A stretch of DNA of 64,000 nucleotides from Pseudomonas nunensis (GTDB lineage: Bacteria > Pseudomonadota > Gammaproteobacteria > Pseudomonadales > Pseudomonadaceae). The stretch covers positions 5,396,501 through 5,460,500 of the forward strand of contig NZ_CP101125.1 of NCBI RefSeq assembly GCF_024296925.1. The letters run 5' to 3'. Below, piece by piece: positions 56,361 to 64,000 of the stretch. The notes beneath the pieces are model-generated. The model was not told the origin of the DNA. It saw nothing but the letters and a program-made list of their open reading frames with translations, and made no database searches. Made by a program: the position numbers and the translations under genes. The first letter of the stretch is position 1, and every line of letters begins with the position of its first letter.

Positions 56361-57896
56361 ATGTCTCAAAAACTCCCGATCAATCTCAACGATTTGCTGC
56401 GCCAGCGAACAGTCGAGAGTGAGCGAATCGAATACAAAGCGGGCTGGAACCCTGACCCGATCATTCGCACGCTTTGCGCTTTCGCCAATGACTTTGAAAA
56501 TCTGGGCGGCGGGTACGTGGTAATTGGGCAAGACTGCGATGCCAACGGCCAGCCGATCTTCCCTCCTTCGGGGCTTGCCGATCAGGTGCTCGACAAGATT
56601 CAGCTTGAATTACTGGCTGCATGCCAATCAATTCAACCCGCCTACTTTCCGGTGCTTAGCGTAGAAGAGATCGAGGGTCACAAGTTAATCGTGCTGTGGG
56701 CGCCGGGAGGGCAAAATCGCCCCTATAAAGCCCCTGCCGCAGTGACAGCCAGGCACCGCAGCTTGCACTGCTACATCCGTCGCTATAGCAGCACGGTGGA
56801 AGCCAAGGGAGAAATCGAACAGGAACTCCTGAGCCTTACCGCCAAGGTGCCTTTCGATGATCGATTCCACCAAGGCGCCCGTGTCAACGACCTGTCTAAA
56901 CCGCTGATGAAAAACTTCCTGCAAGAGATCGGCAGCGCCCTTGCAGAAGACGCTGACAACCTGTCAATCGAGGCGTTAGGCCGACAAATGAACGTTGTAG
57001 GCGGCCCAACTGAATCACCGTGGCCCAAGAATGTAGGTCTGATGTTCTTCAGCGACACGCCCGAGCGATTCTTCGCCGGGACACAGATTGATGTGCTGTG
57101 GTTTCCAGAAGGAGCGGGTGGCGACCGTTTTGACGAAAAAATCTTTAAAGGGCCTGTCGCAACCATTACCCGCGAGGCCTTGGCCTACATTCAGCGCAAT
57201 TATCTCCGTGAAACAGTGATCAAGCATTCAGATCGTGCCGAGGCCTCGCGAGTCTGGAACTTCCCTTTTCCGGCGGTTGAAGAGGCATTGGTCAACGCTG
57301 TGTATCACCGCTCCTATGAGGAGCGCGAACCCATCGAGGTTCGAATCAGCCAGGACGAGTTGGTGATTTTGAGCTTTCCAGGGCCTGATCGATCTATTCA
57401 TCTGGAAGACTTGCGAGCCGGTCGCGCCGTGAGTCGTCGTTACCGCAACAGGAGAATCGGGGAGTTCTTGAAAGAACTGGACCTGACCGAAGGCCGCTCG
57501 ACCGGCATCCCTAAAATCCTCAAGGTCATGGCTGCCAATGGCTCTCCCGCCCCTATATTTGAAACCGACGACGAGCGGATTTCCTATGTGGTGCGGCTGC
57601 AGGCACACCCTCAATCGCAGAGCACTGAAGCAATGACCATGGAAGTCACCATGGAAGTCACCATGGAAGTCGCTGCGCTTTTGCAAGTCATGGAAGGTGA
57701 TATGAGTAGACAGGAACTACAAACCGCCATGAGCCTGAAAAACGCAGATCACTTCCGCAAGGCTTACATACTGCCGGCCATTGCTGCCGGAGCTCTTGAA
57801 ATGACGCATCCAGGGCAACCCAACAGTCGGCTGCAACGCTATCGCCTGACGAGTAAAGGCTTGCAATGGCTCAAAGCCAATGACACTAAAATGTGA
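56361..57896 (+). CDS. AlbA_2/Schlafen-like ATP-binding regulator
   Basis: A 511-residue protein. The N-terminal AlbA_2 (Schlafen-like) domain covers about 10-140 (ESERIEYKAGWNPDPIIRTLCAFAND, GGGYVVIGQD). A GHKL-type ATPase domain follows (FPAVEEALVNAVYHRSY) and a C-terminal winged helix. A TMEV motif is repeated three times near residues 425-437, encoded by 12-bp DNA repeats. It is inserted between accC and prmA, adjacent genes in P. aeruginosa, so it was probably gained. The -10-like TATAAT (56313-56318) precedes it. Relatives occur in defence islands; a function here is unproven. Confidence 0.86.
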   Translation: MSQKLPINLNDLLRQRTVESERIEYKAGWNPDPIIRTLCAFANDFENLGGGYVVIGQDCDANGQPIFPPSGLADQVLDKIQLELLAACQSIQPAYFPVLSVEEIEGHKLIVLWAPGGQNRPYKAPAAVTARHRSLHCYIRRYSSTVEAKGEIEQELLSLTAKVPFDDRFHQGARVNDLSKPLMKNFLQEIGSALAEDADNLSIEALGRQMNVVGGPTESPWPKNVGLMFFSDTPERFFAGTQIDVLWFPEGAGGDRFDEKIFKGPVATITREALAYIQRNYLRETVIKHSDRAEASRVWNFPFPAVEEALVNAVYHRSYEEREPIEVRISQDELVILSFPGPDRSIHLEDLRAGRAVSRRYRNRRIGEFLKELDLTEGRSTGIPKILKVMAANGSPAPIFETDDERISYVVRLQAHPQSQSTEAMTMEVTMEVTMEVAALLQVMEGDMSRQELQTAMSLKNADHFRKAYILPAIAAGALEMTHPGQPNSRLQRYRLTSKGLQWLKANDTKM

Positions 57897-57905
57897 TGCA
57901 GCCCT

Positions 57906-57996
57906 CTGTAGGAGCGAGGCTTGCCCGCGAAGAACGATGACGCACTCTACTTGATAGATCGCGTCGCCTGGTTCGCGGGCAAGCCTCGCTCCTACA
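57906..57996. repeat. REP pair of the gcgggcaagcctcgctccta family
   Basis: Inverted ctgtaggagcgaggcttgcc and complement between the AlbA_2 gene and prmA. Confidence 0.88.
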
Positions 57997-58114
57997 AAGA
58001 GCACGTCGGCGCGGCATGCACCGGCCTTGTCGTCTTCTGACGCGCGCTCGCGTAAACTTGCGCGCTTCTCGCAGCCCGCTAGGCTGCAATCAATATTTTT
58101 CAAAGGTGCCCGCC

Positions 58115-58993
58115 ATGCCTTGGCTGCAAGTCCGTCTCGCCATCAGCCCAGAACAAGCCGAAACCTACGAAGACGCTTTCCTTGAAGTGGGCGCCGTGTC
58201 GGTGACCTTCATGGACGCCGAAGATCAGCCGATCTTCGAGCCGGAACTCAACACCACGCCGCTGTGGTCCCATACACACCTGCTGGCCCTGTTCGAGGAC
58301 GGCACCGAAGCCGCCAGCGTATTGGCCCACATGGAATTGCTGACCGGCGGCCCGCTGCCCGAGCATCACAGCGAAATCATCGAAGACCAGGACTGGGAAC
58401 GCAGCTGGATGGATGGCTTCCAGCCGATGCGTTTTGGTGAGCGCCTGTGGATTGTGCCGAGCTGGCACGCCGCGCCTGAACCGGACGCGGTGAACCTGCT
58501 GCTCGACCCGGGCCTGGCGTTCGGCACCGGCACCCACCCGACTACCGCGCTGTGCCTGGAATGGCTCGACGGCCAGGACCTGAAGGACTGCAAGGTGCTG
58601 GACTTCGGTTGTGGCTCGGGGATTCTGGCCATCGCCGCCCTGCTGCTGGGCGCCAAGGAAGCCGTCGGCACTGACATCGACGTGCAAGCCCTGGAAGCCT
58701 CCCGCGATAACGCCGGGCGCAACAACATTGCCGAAGCGTTGTTCCCGCTGTACCTGCCGGAAGACCTGCCGCAGGTTCAGGCTGATGTGCTGGTCGCGAA
58801 TATCCTCGCCGGCCCGCTGGTTTCATTGGCGCCGCAACTGTCCAGCCTGGTCAAGCCGGGCGGTCGCCTGGCGCTGTCGGGCATCCTTGCCGAGCAAGGT
58901 GAAGAAGTCGCCAAGGCCTACGCCCAGGACTTCGATCTGGACCCGATTGCCAATCGTGATGGCTGGGTGCGCATCACTGGCCGTCGGCGCTAG
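58115..58993 (+). CDS. prmA: Ribosomal protein L11 methyltransferase
   Basis: A 292-residue SAM-dependent enzyme that trimethylates L11. The N-terminal substrate domain ([22 protein letters not shown]) precedes the catalytic domain with [19 protein letters not shown] and the NxLA-type motif [11 protein letters not shown]. The ATG at 58115 was chosen at the conserved MPWLQ start. Confidence 0.96.
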   Translation: MPWLQVRLAISPEQAETYEDAFLEVGAVSVTFMDAEDQPIFEPELNTTPLWSHTHLLALFEDGTEAASVLAHMELLTGGPLPEHHSEIIEDQDWERSWMDGFQPMRFGERLWIVPSWHAAPEPDAVNLLLDPGLAFGTGTHPTTALCLEWLDGQDLKDCKVLDFGCGSGILAIAALLLGAKEAVGTDIDVQALEASRDNAGRNNIAEALFPLYLPEDLPQVQADVLVANILAGPLVSLAPQLSSLVKPGGRLALSGILAEQGEEVAKAYAQDFDLDPIANRDGWVRITGRRR

Positions 58994-59023
58994 AATGAGC
59001 GCCTGCATAATCCGGATCGCCGC

Positions 59024-60238
59024 ATGACCGACAGCTTCGTCACTCAGTGCCCGCATTGCCAAACCAGCTTCCGCGTCAGCCATGCTCAATTGAGCGTGGC
59101 CCGTGGAGTGGTTCGCTGTGGCTCCTGCCTGCAAGTGTTCAACGCCGCCAAGCAACTGCTTGAGCAGCGCGCCAGCCAGGACGCGGTCAAACCGGTCGCC
59201 CCGGCTGTCGTCGAGCCGCCGGTACGGGCCATCAGCCAAAAGCAGTGGTCTGCCACCGAGATGGATCTGGACAGCCTCGACCTGGATCAGGAACTCGCCC
59301 GGCTTGAACAGCGGGAAATCCAGCCGACCACGGAATTTGGCCGGCACCGCGAAAACGGCCTCAGCGCTCGCCGCGACTCTGTGGAACACGACGAAGAGCC
59401 TTGGTCCGACAGCCTCTTCAGCGAATCGGCGGCGGATCGCGCCCAAGCGGTCGAAGCCGACCAACGGAACACGCAGGCAGAATCGAGCAAGCACGCGCGC
59501 ACTGAACCGTCGTTCTCGCTGGAACCGGTTGATCTGGACGACGAGCCGCATGTGCCGCAACTGCGGCTGAATGATCCGCTCGACATGCCCCTGCACCACG
59601 ATCGCCTGTCGGCAACCGATGCACCTGACGATGACCTGCCCCCGGTCGCCCACCTGCGCAAGCGACACGAACGCAGCGAGTCGACGGAACGTGTCGATGC
59701 CTTGCAGGACCTGAGCGACGACCCGCTGCAACTCGATTGGCAAAAGCGCCGCTCACCCTGGGGCCGACGGTTTTTCTGGCTGGTGCTGATCCTGCTCGGT
59801 GCTGGCGCGCTGGTCGGTCAGTACGTCGCCTACCATTTCGAAGAACTGGCCCGCCAGGACCAATACCGTCCGTGGTTCCAGCAACTGTGCCCGCAAATCG
59901 GCTGCACGGTGCCCTCCAAGGTCGACATCGCCAAAGTAAAAAGCAGCAACCTGGTGGTGCGCAGCCATCCGGACTTCAGCGGCGCGCTGGTGGTGGATGC
60001 CATCATTTATAACCGCGCGGCCTTCTCCCAGCCTTTCCCATTGCTGGAACTGCGCTTTGCCGACCTCAATGGTCATCTGATCGCCAGTCGTCGCTTCAAA
60101 CCCGGCGAGTACCTCAACGGCGACCTCGAAGGGATGGCAGAGATGCCACCCCAAACGCCGATCCACATCGCGCTGGATATCCTCGATCCAGGCCCCAAAG
60201 CGGTGAACTACAGCCTGAGCTTCCATTCGCCCGAGTGA
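59024..60238 (+). CDS. DUF3426 zinc-ribbon membrane protein
   Basis: 404 residues. An MJ0042-type zinc ribbon at the N-terminus (CPHCQTSFRV, VRCGSCLQVF), a long acidic disordered middle (60-240), one TM (FFWLVLILLGAGALVGQYVA), and a periplasmic DUF3426 domain are present. Function unknown. Its position between prmA and dusB is conserved in Pseudomonas. Confidence 0.9.
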   Translation: MTDSFVTQCPHCQTSFRVSHAQLSVARGVVRCGSCLQVFNAAKQLLEQRASQDAVKPVAPAVVEPPVRAISQKQWSATEMDLDSLDLDQELARLEQREIQPTTEFGRHRENGLSARRDSVEHDEEPWSDSLFSESAADRAQAVEADQRNTQAESSKHARTEPSFSLEPVDLDDEPHVPQLRLNDPLDMPLHHDRLSATDAPDDDLPPVAHLRKRHERSESTERVDALQDLSDDPLQLDWQKRRSPWGRRFFWLVLILLGAGALVGQYVAYHFEELARQDQYRPWFQQLCPQIGCTVPSKVDIAKVKSSNLVVRSHPDFSGALVVDAIIYNRAAFSQPFPLLELRFADLNGHLIASRRFKPGEYLNGDLEGMAEMPPQTPIHIALDILDPGPKAVNYSLSFHSPE

Positions 60239-60423
60239 AACGCTTCAGTGCTCCGGGATTGACGGCGGTTTTCTGACTTTGCCCGCCTGGACCAAACCGC
60301 TGGCGATAACAGAATAACTGTTCAGATTTTGTTCAATTCAGCCTTTATCCAGTCATCGAGAGCGGGTATCATGCCAACCCTTTTTCGAACTCTCATGATC
60401 CGGCCCCACAACAGGGAAGTCCT

Positions 60424-61434
60424 ATGTCGGCGGTACGCATCGGTCCATATACATTGCACAACGGCTTGATCCTCGCCCCGATGGCGGGGGTCACCGACCA
60501 GCCCTTTCGTCAGCTGTGCAAGCGACTGGGCGCAGGACTTGTAGTCTCGGAAATGGTCACCAGCGACATGAGCTTGTGGAACACCCGCAAATCGCGGATG
60601 CGCATGATTCACGAAGGTGATCCCGAGCCACGCTCGGTACAGATCGCCGGTGGCGATGCGCAGATGCTGGCGGATGCGGCCCGGGCCAATGTCGAACTGG
60701 GCGCACAGATTATTGATATCAACATGGGCTGTCCGGCGAAAAAGGTCTGCAACAAGGCCGCCGGTTCCGCGCTGTTGAAAGATGAAGCACTGGTTACCGA
60801 GATCCTGCAGGCCGTAGTGGCTGCGGTTGATGTGCCGGTCACCCTGAAGATCCGCACGGGCTGGGACCGGGACAACAAGAACGGTCTGACCGTGGCGAAG
60901 ATCGCCGAGCAGGCAGGCATCACGGCGTTGGCGGTCCATGGCCGCACCCGTGCCGACCTGTACACCGGCGAAGCCGAGTACGACACGATTGCCGCGATCA
61001 AGCAGGCGGTGTCGATTCCGGTCTTCGCCAATGGCGACATCGATTCACCCGAGAAGGCCCGGTACGTGCTCGACGCGACCGGTGCCGATGGCCTGTTGGT
61101 AGGCCGGGCTGCCCAGGGGCGGCCATGGATTTTTCGCGAGATCGACCATTTCCTGCGTACCGGCGAGAAACTCCCGGCGCTGGAACTGATCGAGGTGGAA
61201 CGCATTCTGCTAGAGCATCTGGCTGCGCTGCACGTCTTCTATGGAGATGTCATGGGCGTACGCATTGCTCGAAAGCATGTGGGCTGGTATCTCGCAACCT
61301 TGCCGGGCGCCAGGGAGTTCCGCGCCCACTTCAATCGTTTGGAAGATACGGAAGCACAATGCGCCAACGTTCAGGGCTTCTTCGCCGAACGTTACAAGAG
61401 CCTGACAGGGGACGGAGACGAGGTGGCCGCATGA
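60424..61434 (+). CDS. dusB: tRNA dihydrouridine synthase B
   Basis: A 336-residue FMN enzyme reducing uridine in t[41 protein letters not shown] (active-site Cys), [10 protein letters not shown] and [10 protein letters not shown] fit the DusB pattern. It overlaps fis by 4 bases; dusB-fis is the classical operon. Confidence 0.96.
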   Translation: MSAVRIGPYTLHNGLILAPMAGVTDQPFRQLCKRLGAGLVVSEMVTSDMSLWNTRKSRMRMIHEGDPEPRSVQIAGGDAQMLADAARANVELGAQIIDINMGCPAKKVCNKAAGSALLKDEALVTEILQAVVAAVDVPVTLKIRTGWDRDNKNGLTVAKIAEQAGITALAVHGRTRADLYTGEAEYDTIAAIKQAVSIPVFANGDIDSPEKARYVLDATGADGLLVGRAAQGRPWIFREIDHFLRTGEKLPALELIEVERILLEHLAALHVFYGDVMGVRIARKHVGWYLATLPGAREFRAHFNRLEDTEAQCANVQGFFAERYKSLTGDGDEVAA

Positions 61435-61751
61435 CGATGATGACCGAGACTTTAGTGAGTGGAACAACACCCGTGAGCGACAACGTGAATTTGAAACAGC
61501 ACCTCAATACGCCGAGCGAAGAAGGTCAGACCCTTCGCGGGAGTGTCGAGAAGGCGCTGCACAATTATTTCGCCCACCTTGAGGGCGCTGCCGTCACGGA
61601 TGTGTACAACCTGGTGCTCTCCGAAGTCGAGGCTCCCCTGCTCGAGTGCGTGATGAACTACGTCAAGGGCAACCAGACCAAGGCCAGCGAGCTGCTCGGG
61701 CTGAACCGAGGCACGCTGCGCAAGAAACTCAAGCAGTACGATTTGCTGTAA
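61431..61751 (+). CDS. fis: Fis nucleoid-associated DNA-binding protein
   Basis: A 106-residue homodimeric DNA-bending regulator of rRNA and other promoters. The C-terminal helix-turn-helix [20 protein letters not shown] is conserved. ATGA overlap with dusB indicates coupling. A weak hairpin terminator follows. Confidence 0.96.
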   Translation: MTMMTETLVSGTTPVSDNVNLKQHLNTPSEEGQTLRGSVEKALHNYFAHLEGAAVTDVYNLVLSEVEAPLLECVMNYVKGNQTKASELLGLNRGTLRKKLKQYDLL

Positions 61752-61768
61752 GCATTCAATCAAACCAG

Positions 61769-61802
61769 AAAGGCGCCCGCGTAAAAACGGTCGCCTTTTT
61801 TG
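61769..61802 (+). terminator. Intrinsic terminator after fis
   Basis: AAAGGCG pairs with CGCCTTT around a loop with a minor stem, followed by a T tract ending at 61801. purH starts 32 bases later. Confidence 0.75.
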
Positions 61803-61832
61803 CTGACTCCTTTGCTTTTGATGGAAATTGAA

Positions 61833-63440
61833 ATGACCGACCAGACTACCCGCCTGCCGATCCGCCGCGCCTTGATCAGCGTCTCCGACAAGACCGGGAT
61901 CCTCGAATTCGCCAAGGAGCTTGAAGCCCTGGGTGTCGAGATCCTCTCCACCGGCGGGACGTTCAAGCTGCTGCGCGACAACGGCGTTGCCGCAGTGGAA
62001 GTCGCGGATTACACCGGTTTCGCGGAAATGATGGACGGTCGGGTCAAGACCCTGCACCCGAAAATCCACGGAGGGATCCTCGGTCGTCGCGGTATCGACG
62101 ACGCGATCATGAACGAGCACGGCATCAAGCCGATCGACCTGGTTGCGGTCAACCTGTACCCGTTCGAAGCCACCATCAACAAGCCAGGCTGCGACCTGCC
62201 GACCGCCATCGAGAACATCGACATCGGCGGCCCGACCATGGTCCGCTCGGCGGCCAAAAACCATAAAGACGTGGCCATCGTGGTGAATGCCAGCGACTAC
62301 GCCAATGTCCTGGAAAGCCTCAAGGCCGGCGGCCTGACCTACGCTCAGCGTTTCGACCTGATGCTCAAGGCCTTCGAACACACCGCTGCCTACGACGGCA
62401 TGATCGCCAACTACATGGGCACCGTGAACCAGGCCGCTGAAACCCTCAGCACCGAAGGTCGCAGCGAGTTTCCGCGCACCTTCAACAGCCAGTTCGTCAA
62501 GGCTCAGGAAATGCGCTACGGCGAGAACCCGCACCAGAGCGCGGCGTTCTACGTGGAAGCCAAGCCGGCCGAAGTCGGTATCGCCACCGCGACCCAACTG
62601 CAAGGCAAAGAGCTGTCGTACAACAACGTGGCCGACACCGATGCTGCGCTGGAATGTGTGAAGAGCTTCGTCAAGCCAGCCTGCGTGATCGTCAAGCACG
62701 CCAACCCGTGCGGCGTTGCCGTCAGCCCGGACGCCGAAGGCGGCATCCGCCAGGCTTACGAACTGGCTTACGCCACCGACACCGAATCCGCATTCGGCGG
62801 CATCATCGCCTTCAACCGTGAACTGGATGCCGAGACCGCCAAGGCGATCGTCGAGCGTCAGTTCGTCGAAGTGATCATCGCCCCGTCCGTCAGCGAAGAA
62901 GCCCGCGCGATCGTTGCCGCCAAAGCCAACGTGCGTCTGCTGACCTGCGGCGAGTGGTCGGCTGACCGCGCCGCTGCCTGGGACTACAAACGCGTCAACG
63001 GCGGTTTGCTGGTACAGAGCCGCGACATCGGCATGATCGGCAGCGAAGACCTGAAAGTCGTGACCAAGCGTGCCCCGACCGAACAGGAAATCAACGACCT
63101 GATCTTCGCCTGGAAAGTCGCCAAGTACGTCAAATCCAACGCCATCGTCTACGCCAAGAACCGCCAGACCATCGGTGTCGGCGCCGGCCAGATGAGCCGC
63201 GTGAACTCCGCCCGCATCGCCGCGATCAAGGCTGAACACGCCGGTTTGCAGGTGGCAGGCTCGGTGATGGCTTCCGACGCGTTCTTCCCGTTCCGCGACG
63301 GCCTGGACAACGCAGCCAAGGTTGGCATCACCGCAGTGATCCAGCCAGGCGGCTCGATGCGTGATGCAGAAGTGATTGCCGCAGCTGATGAAGCCGGCAT
63401 CGCCATGGTGTTCACCGGCATGCGCCACTTCCGTCACTGA
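61833..63440 (+). CDS. purH: Bifunctional AICAR transformylase/IMP cyclohydrolase
   Basis: A 535-residue enzyme for the last two steps of IMP synthesis. The N-terminal IMP cyclohydrolase ([11 protein letters not shown]) and the C-terminal AICAR formyltransferase ([22 protein letters not shown]) are complete. The start at 61833 gives the usual Pseudomonas length; ATG at 61821 is in frame. Confidence 0.97.
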   Translation: MTDQTTRLPIRRALISVSDKTGILEFAKELEALGVEILSTGGTFKLLRDNGVAAVEVADYTGFAEMMDGRVKTLHPKIHGGILGRRGIDDAIMNEHGIKPIDLVAVNLYPFEATINKPGCDLPTAIENIDIGGPTMVRSAAKNHKDVAIVVNASDYANVLESLKAGGLTYAQRFDLMLKAFEHTAAYDGMIANYMGTVNQAAETLSTEGRSEFPRTFNSQFVKAQEMRYGENPHQSAAFYVEAKPAEVGIATATQLQGKELSYNNVADTDAALECVKSFVKPACVIVKHANPCGVAVSPDAEGGIRQAYELAYATDTESAFGGIIAFNRELDAETAKAIVERQFVEVIIAPSVSEEARAIVAAKANVRLLTCGEWSADRAAAWDYKRVNGGLLVQSRDIGMIGSEDLKVVTKRAPTEQEINDLIFAWKVAKYVKSNAIVYAKNRQTIGVGAGQMSRVNSARIAAIKAEHAGLQVAGSVMASDAFFPFRDGLDNAAKVGITAVIQPGGSMRDAEVIAAADEAGIAMVFTGMRHFRH

Positions 63441-63455
63441 TACACCGCTCCCCCT

Positions 63456-63546
63456 GTAGGAGCTGCCGCAGGCTGCGATCTTTTGATCTTGATTCTAAAA
63501 AACAAAATCAAAAGATCGCAGCCTCGTTTCACTCGACAGCTCCTAC
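63456..63546. repeat. Chimeric long inverted repeat
   Basis: The left arm reads gtaggagctgccgcaggctg while the right arm is the cgagtgaaacgagg type seen at 6049-6148. The inner gatcttttgat is shared. It lies between purH and purD. Confidence 0.85.
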
Positions 63547-63589
63547 GCGGGTTTGCAGCGCCACCCACAGTTTTTTGAGGTTTTTTGAA

Positions 63590-64000
63590 ATGAATGTTTT
63601 GATCATTGGCAGCGGTGGCCGTGAACACGCCCTGGCCTGGAAAGTGGCTCAGGATCCGCGCGTGCAGAAGGTTTTCGTTGCTCCGGGCAACGCCGGCACC
63701 GCCATTGAAGCCAAGTGCGAGAACGTCGCCATCGACGTGCTGGCCCTTGAGCAACTGGCTGATTTCGCCGAGAAGAACGTTTCCCTGACCATCGTCGGTC
63801 CGGAAGTCCCACTGGTTGCCGGCGTTGTTGATCTGTTCCGCGCCCGTGGCCTGGATTGCTTCGGTCCGACCGCAGGCGCTGCCCAGCTGGAAGGTTCGAA
63901 AGCGTTCACCAAGGACTTCCTGGCACGCCACAAGATCCCGACCGCCGACTACCAGAACTTCACCGAGATCGAGCCGGCCCTGGCCTACCTGCGCGAAAAA
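63590..64000 (+). CDS. purD: Phosphoribosylamine-glycine ligase (5' part)
   Basis: The 137 visible residues of an enzyme usually near 430. MNVLIIGSGGREHALAWKVAQ is the N-terminal nucleotide-binding motif, and VGPEVPLVAGVVD and GPTAGAAQLEGSKAF are diagnostic. It catalyses the second step of purine synthesis. The gene continues beyond the window. Confidence 0.96.
   Translation, partial: MNVLIIGSGGREHALAWKVAQDPRVQKVFVAPGNAGTAIEAKCENVAIDVLALEQLADFAEKNVSLTIVGPEVPLVAGVVDLFRARGLDCFGPTAGAAQLEGSKAFTKDFLARHKIPTADYQNFTEIEPALAYLREK

Noticed and set aside
61452..63437. 661-codon frame antisense to purH
   Set aside because: purH is full length and conserved; the antisense frame is a codon-bias artefact.

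Overview
The window is chromosomal DNA from a Pseudomonas, most likely of the P. fluorescens group. The evidence is high GC content, dense palindromic REP/REPIN elements with the typical fluorescens-group core, and a right half that follows the P. aeruginosa PA4839-PA4855 gene order (speA, SUI1-like, Nudix, DUF2333, gcbA, ctpL, dsbD, aroQ, accB, accC, prmA, DUF3426, dusB, fis, purH, purD). No rRNA, tRNA or CRISPR array was seen. Gene names rest on motif recognition and remembered synteny, not on a search.

Layout. 1-7.1 kb: end of a Bcr/CflA-type MFS gene, then a copper module (copZ, a small exported protein, copA-cueR) with two CueR-type promoters, an MFS gene and a RIO-type kinase. 7.5-10.4 kb: a dCache chemoreceptor and an AraC regulator. 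10.5-11.7 kb: an IS110-family element inside a REP palindrome. Its 5' non-coding end can be folded into a bridge-RNA-like structure whose guides match both the interrupted REP and the element's own ends. 11.7-15.5 kb: a thiolase/ketoreductase/MaoC fatty-acid module. 15.9-19.5 kb: a Gly-Thr repeat lipoprotein followed by a TpsB-type outer-membrane protein. 19.8-35.3 kb: a complete Flp/Tad pilus locus in divergent blocks (two flp genes, rcpCA, tadZABCD, DUF3613, pprB, fppA, tadE, pprA, tadG) with an extra receiver-only protein. 35.6-43 kb: lipoproteins, cmoM with a MazG-like gene, a MATE transporter, and an orphan vgrG-DUF4123 pair followed by a lipoprotein hydrolase. 43.2-64 kb: the conserved housekeeping block, interrupted between accC and prmA by an AlbA_2/ATPase gene.

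How the genes work together. CueR should drive both the copper chaperone gene and the copA-cueR operon. PprA/PprB should sense a signal and switch on the Tad secretion machine that assembles Flp pilin after FppA processing. GcbA (c-di-GMP synthesis) and CtpL (chemoreceptor) form a motility/biofilm pair beside dsbD. accB-accC feed fatty-acid synthesis, and dusB-fis form the classical operon upstream of purH and purD.

The most interesting items are the REP-targeting IS110 element with its predicted bridge RNA, the Gly-Thr repeat lipoprotein/TpsB pair, and the AlbA_2 gene inserted in the accC-prmA core.
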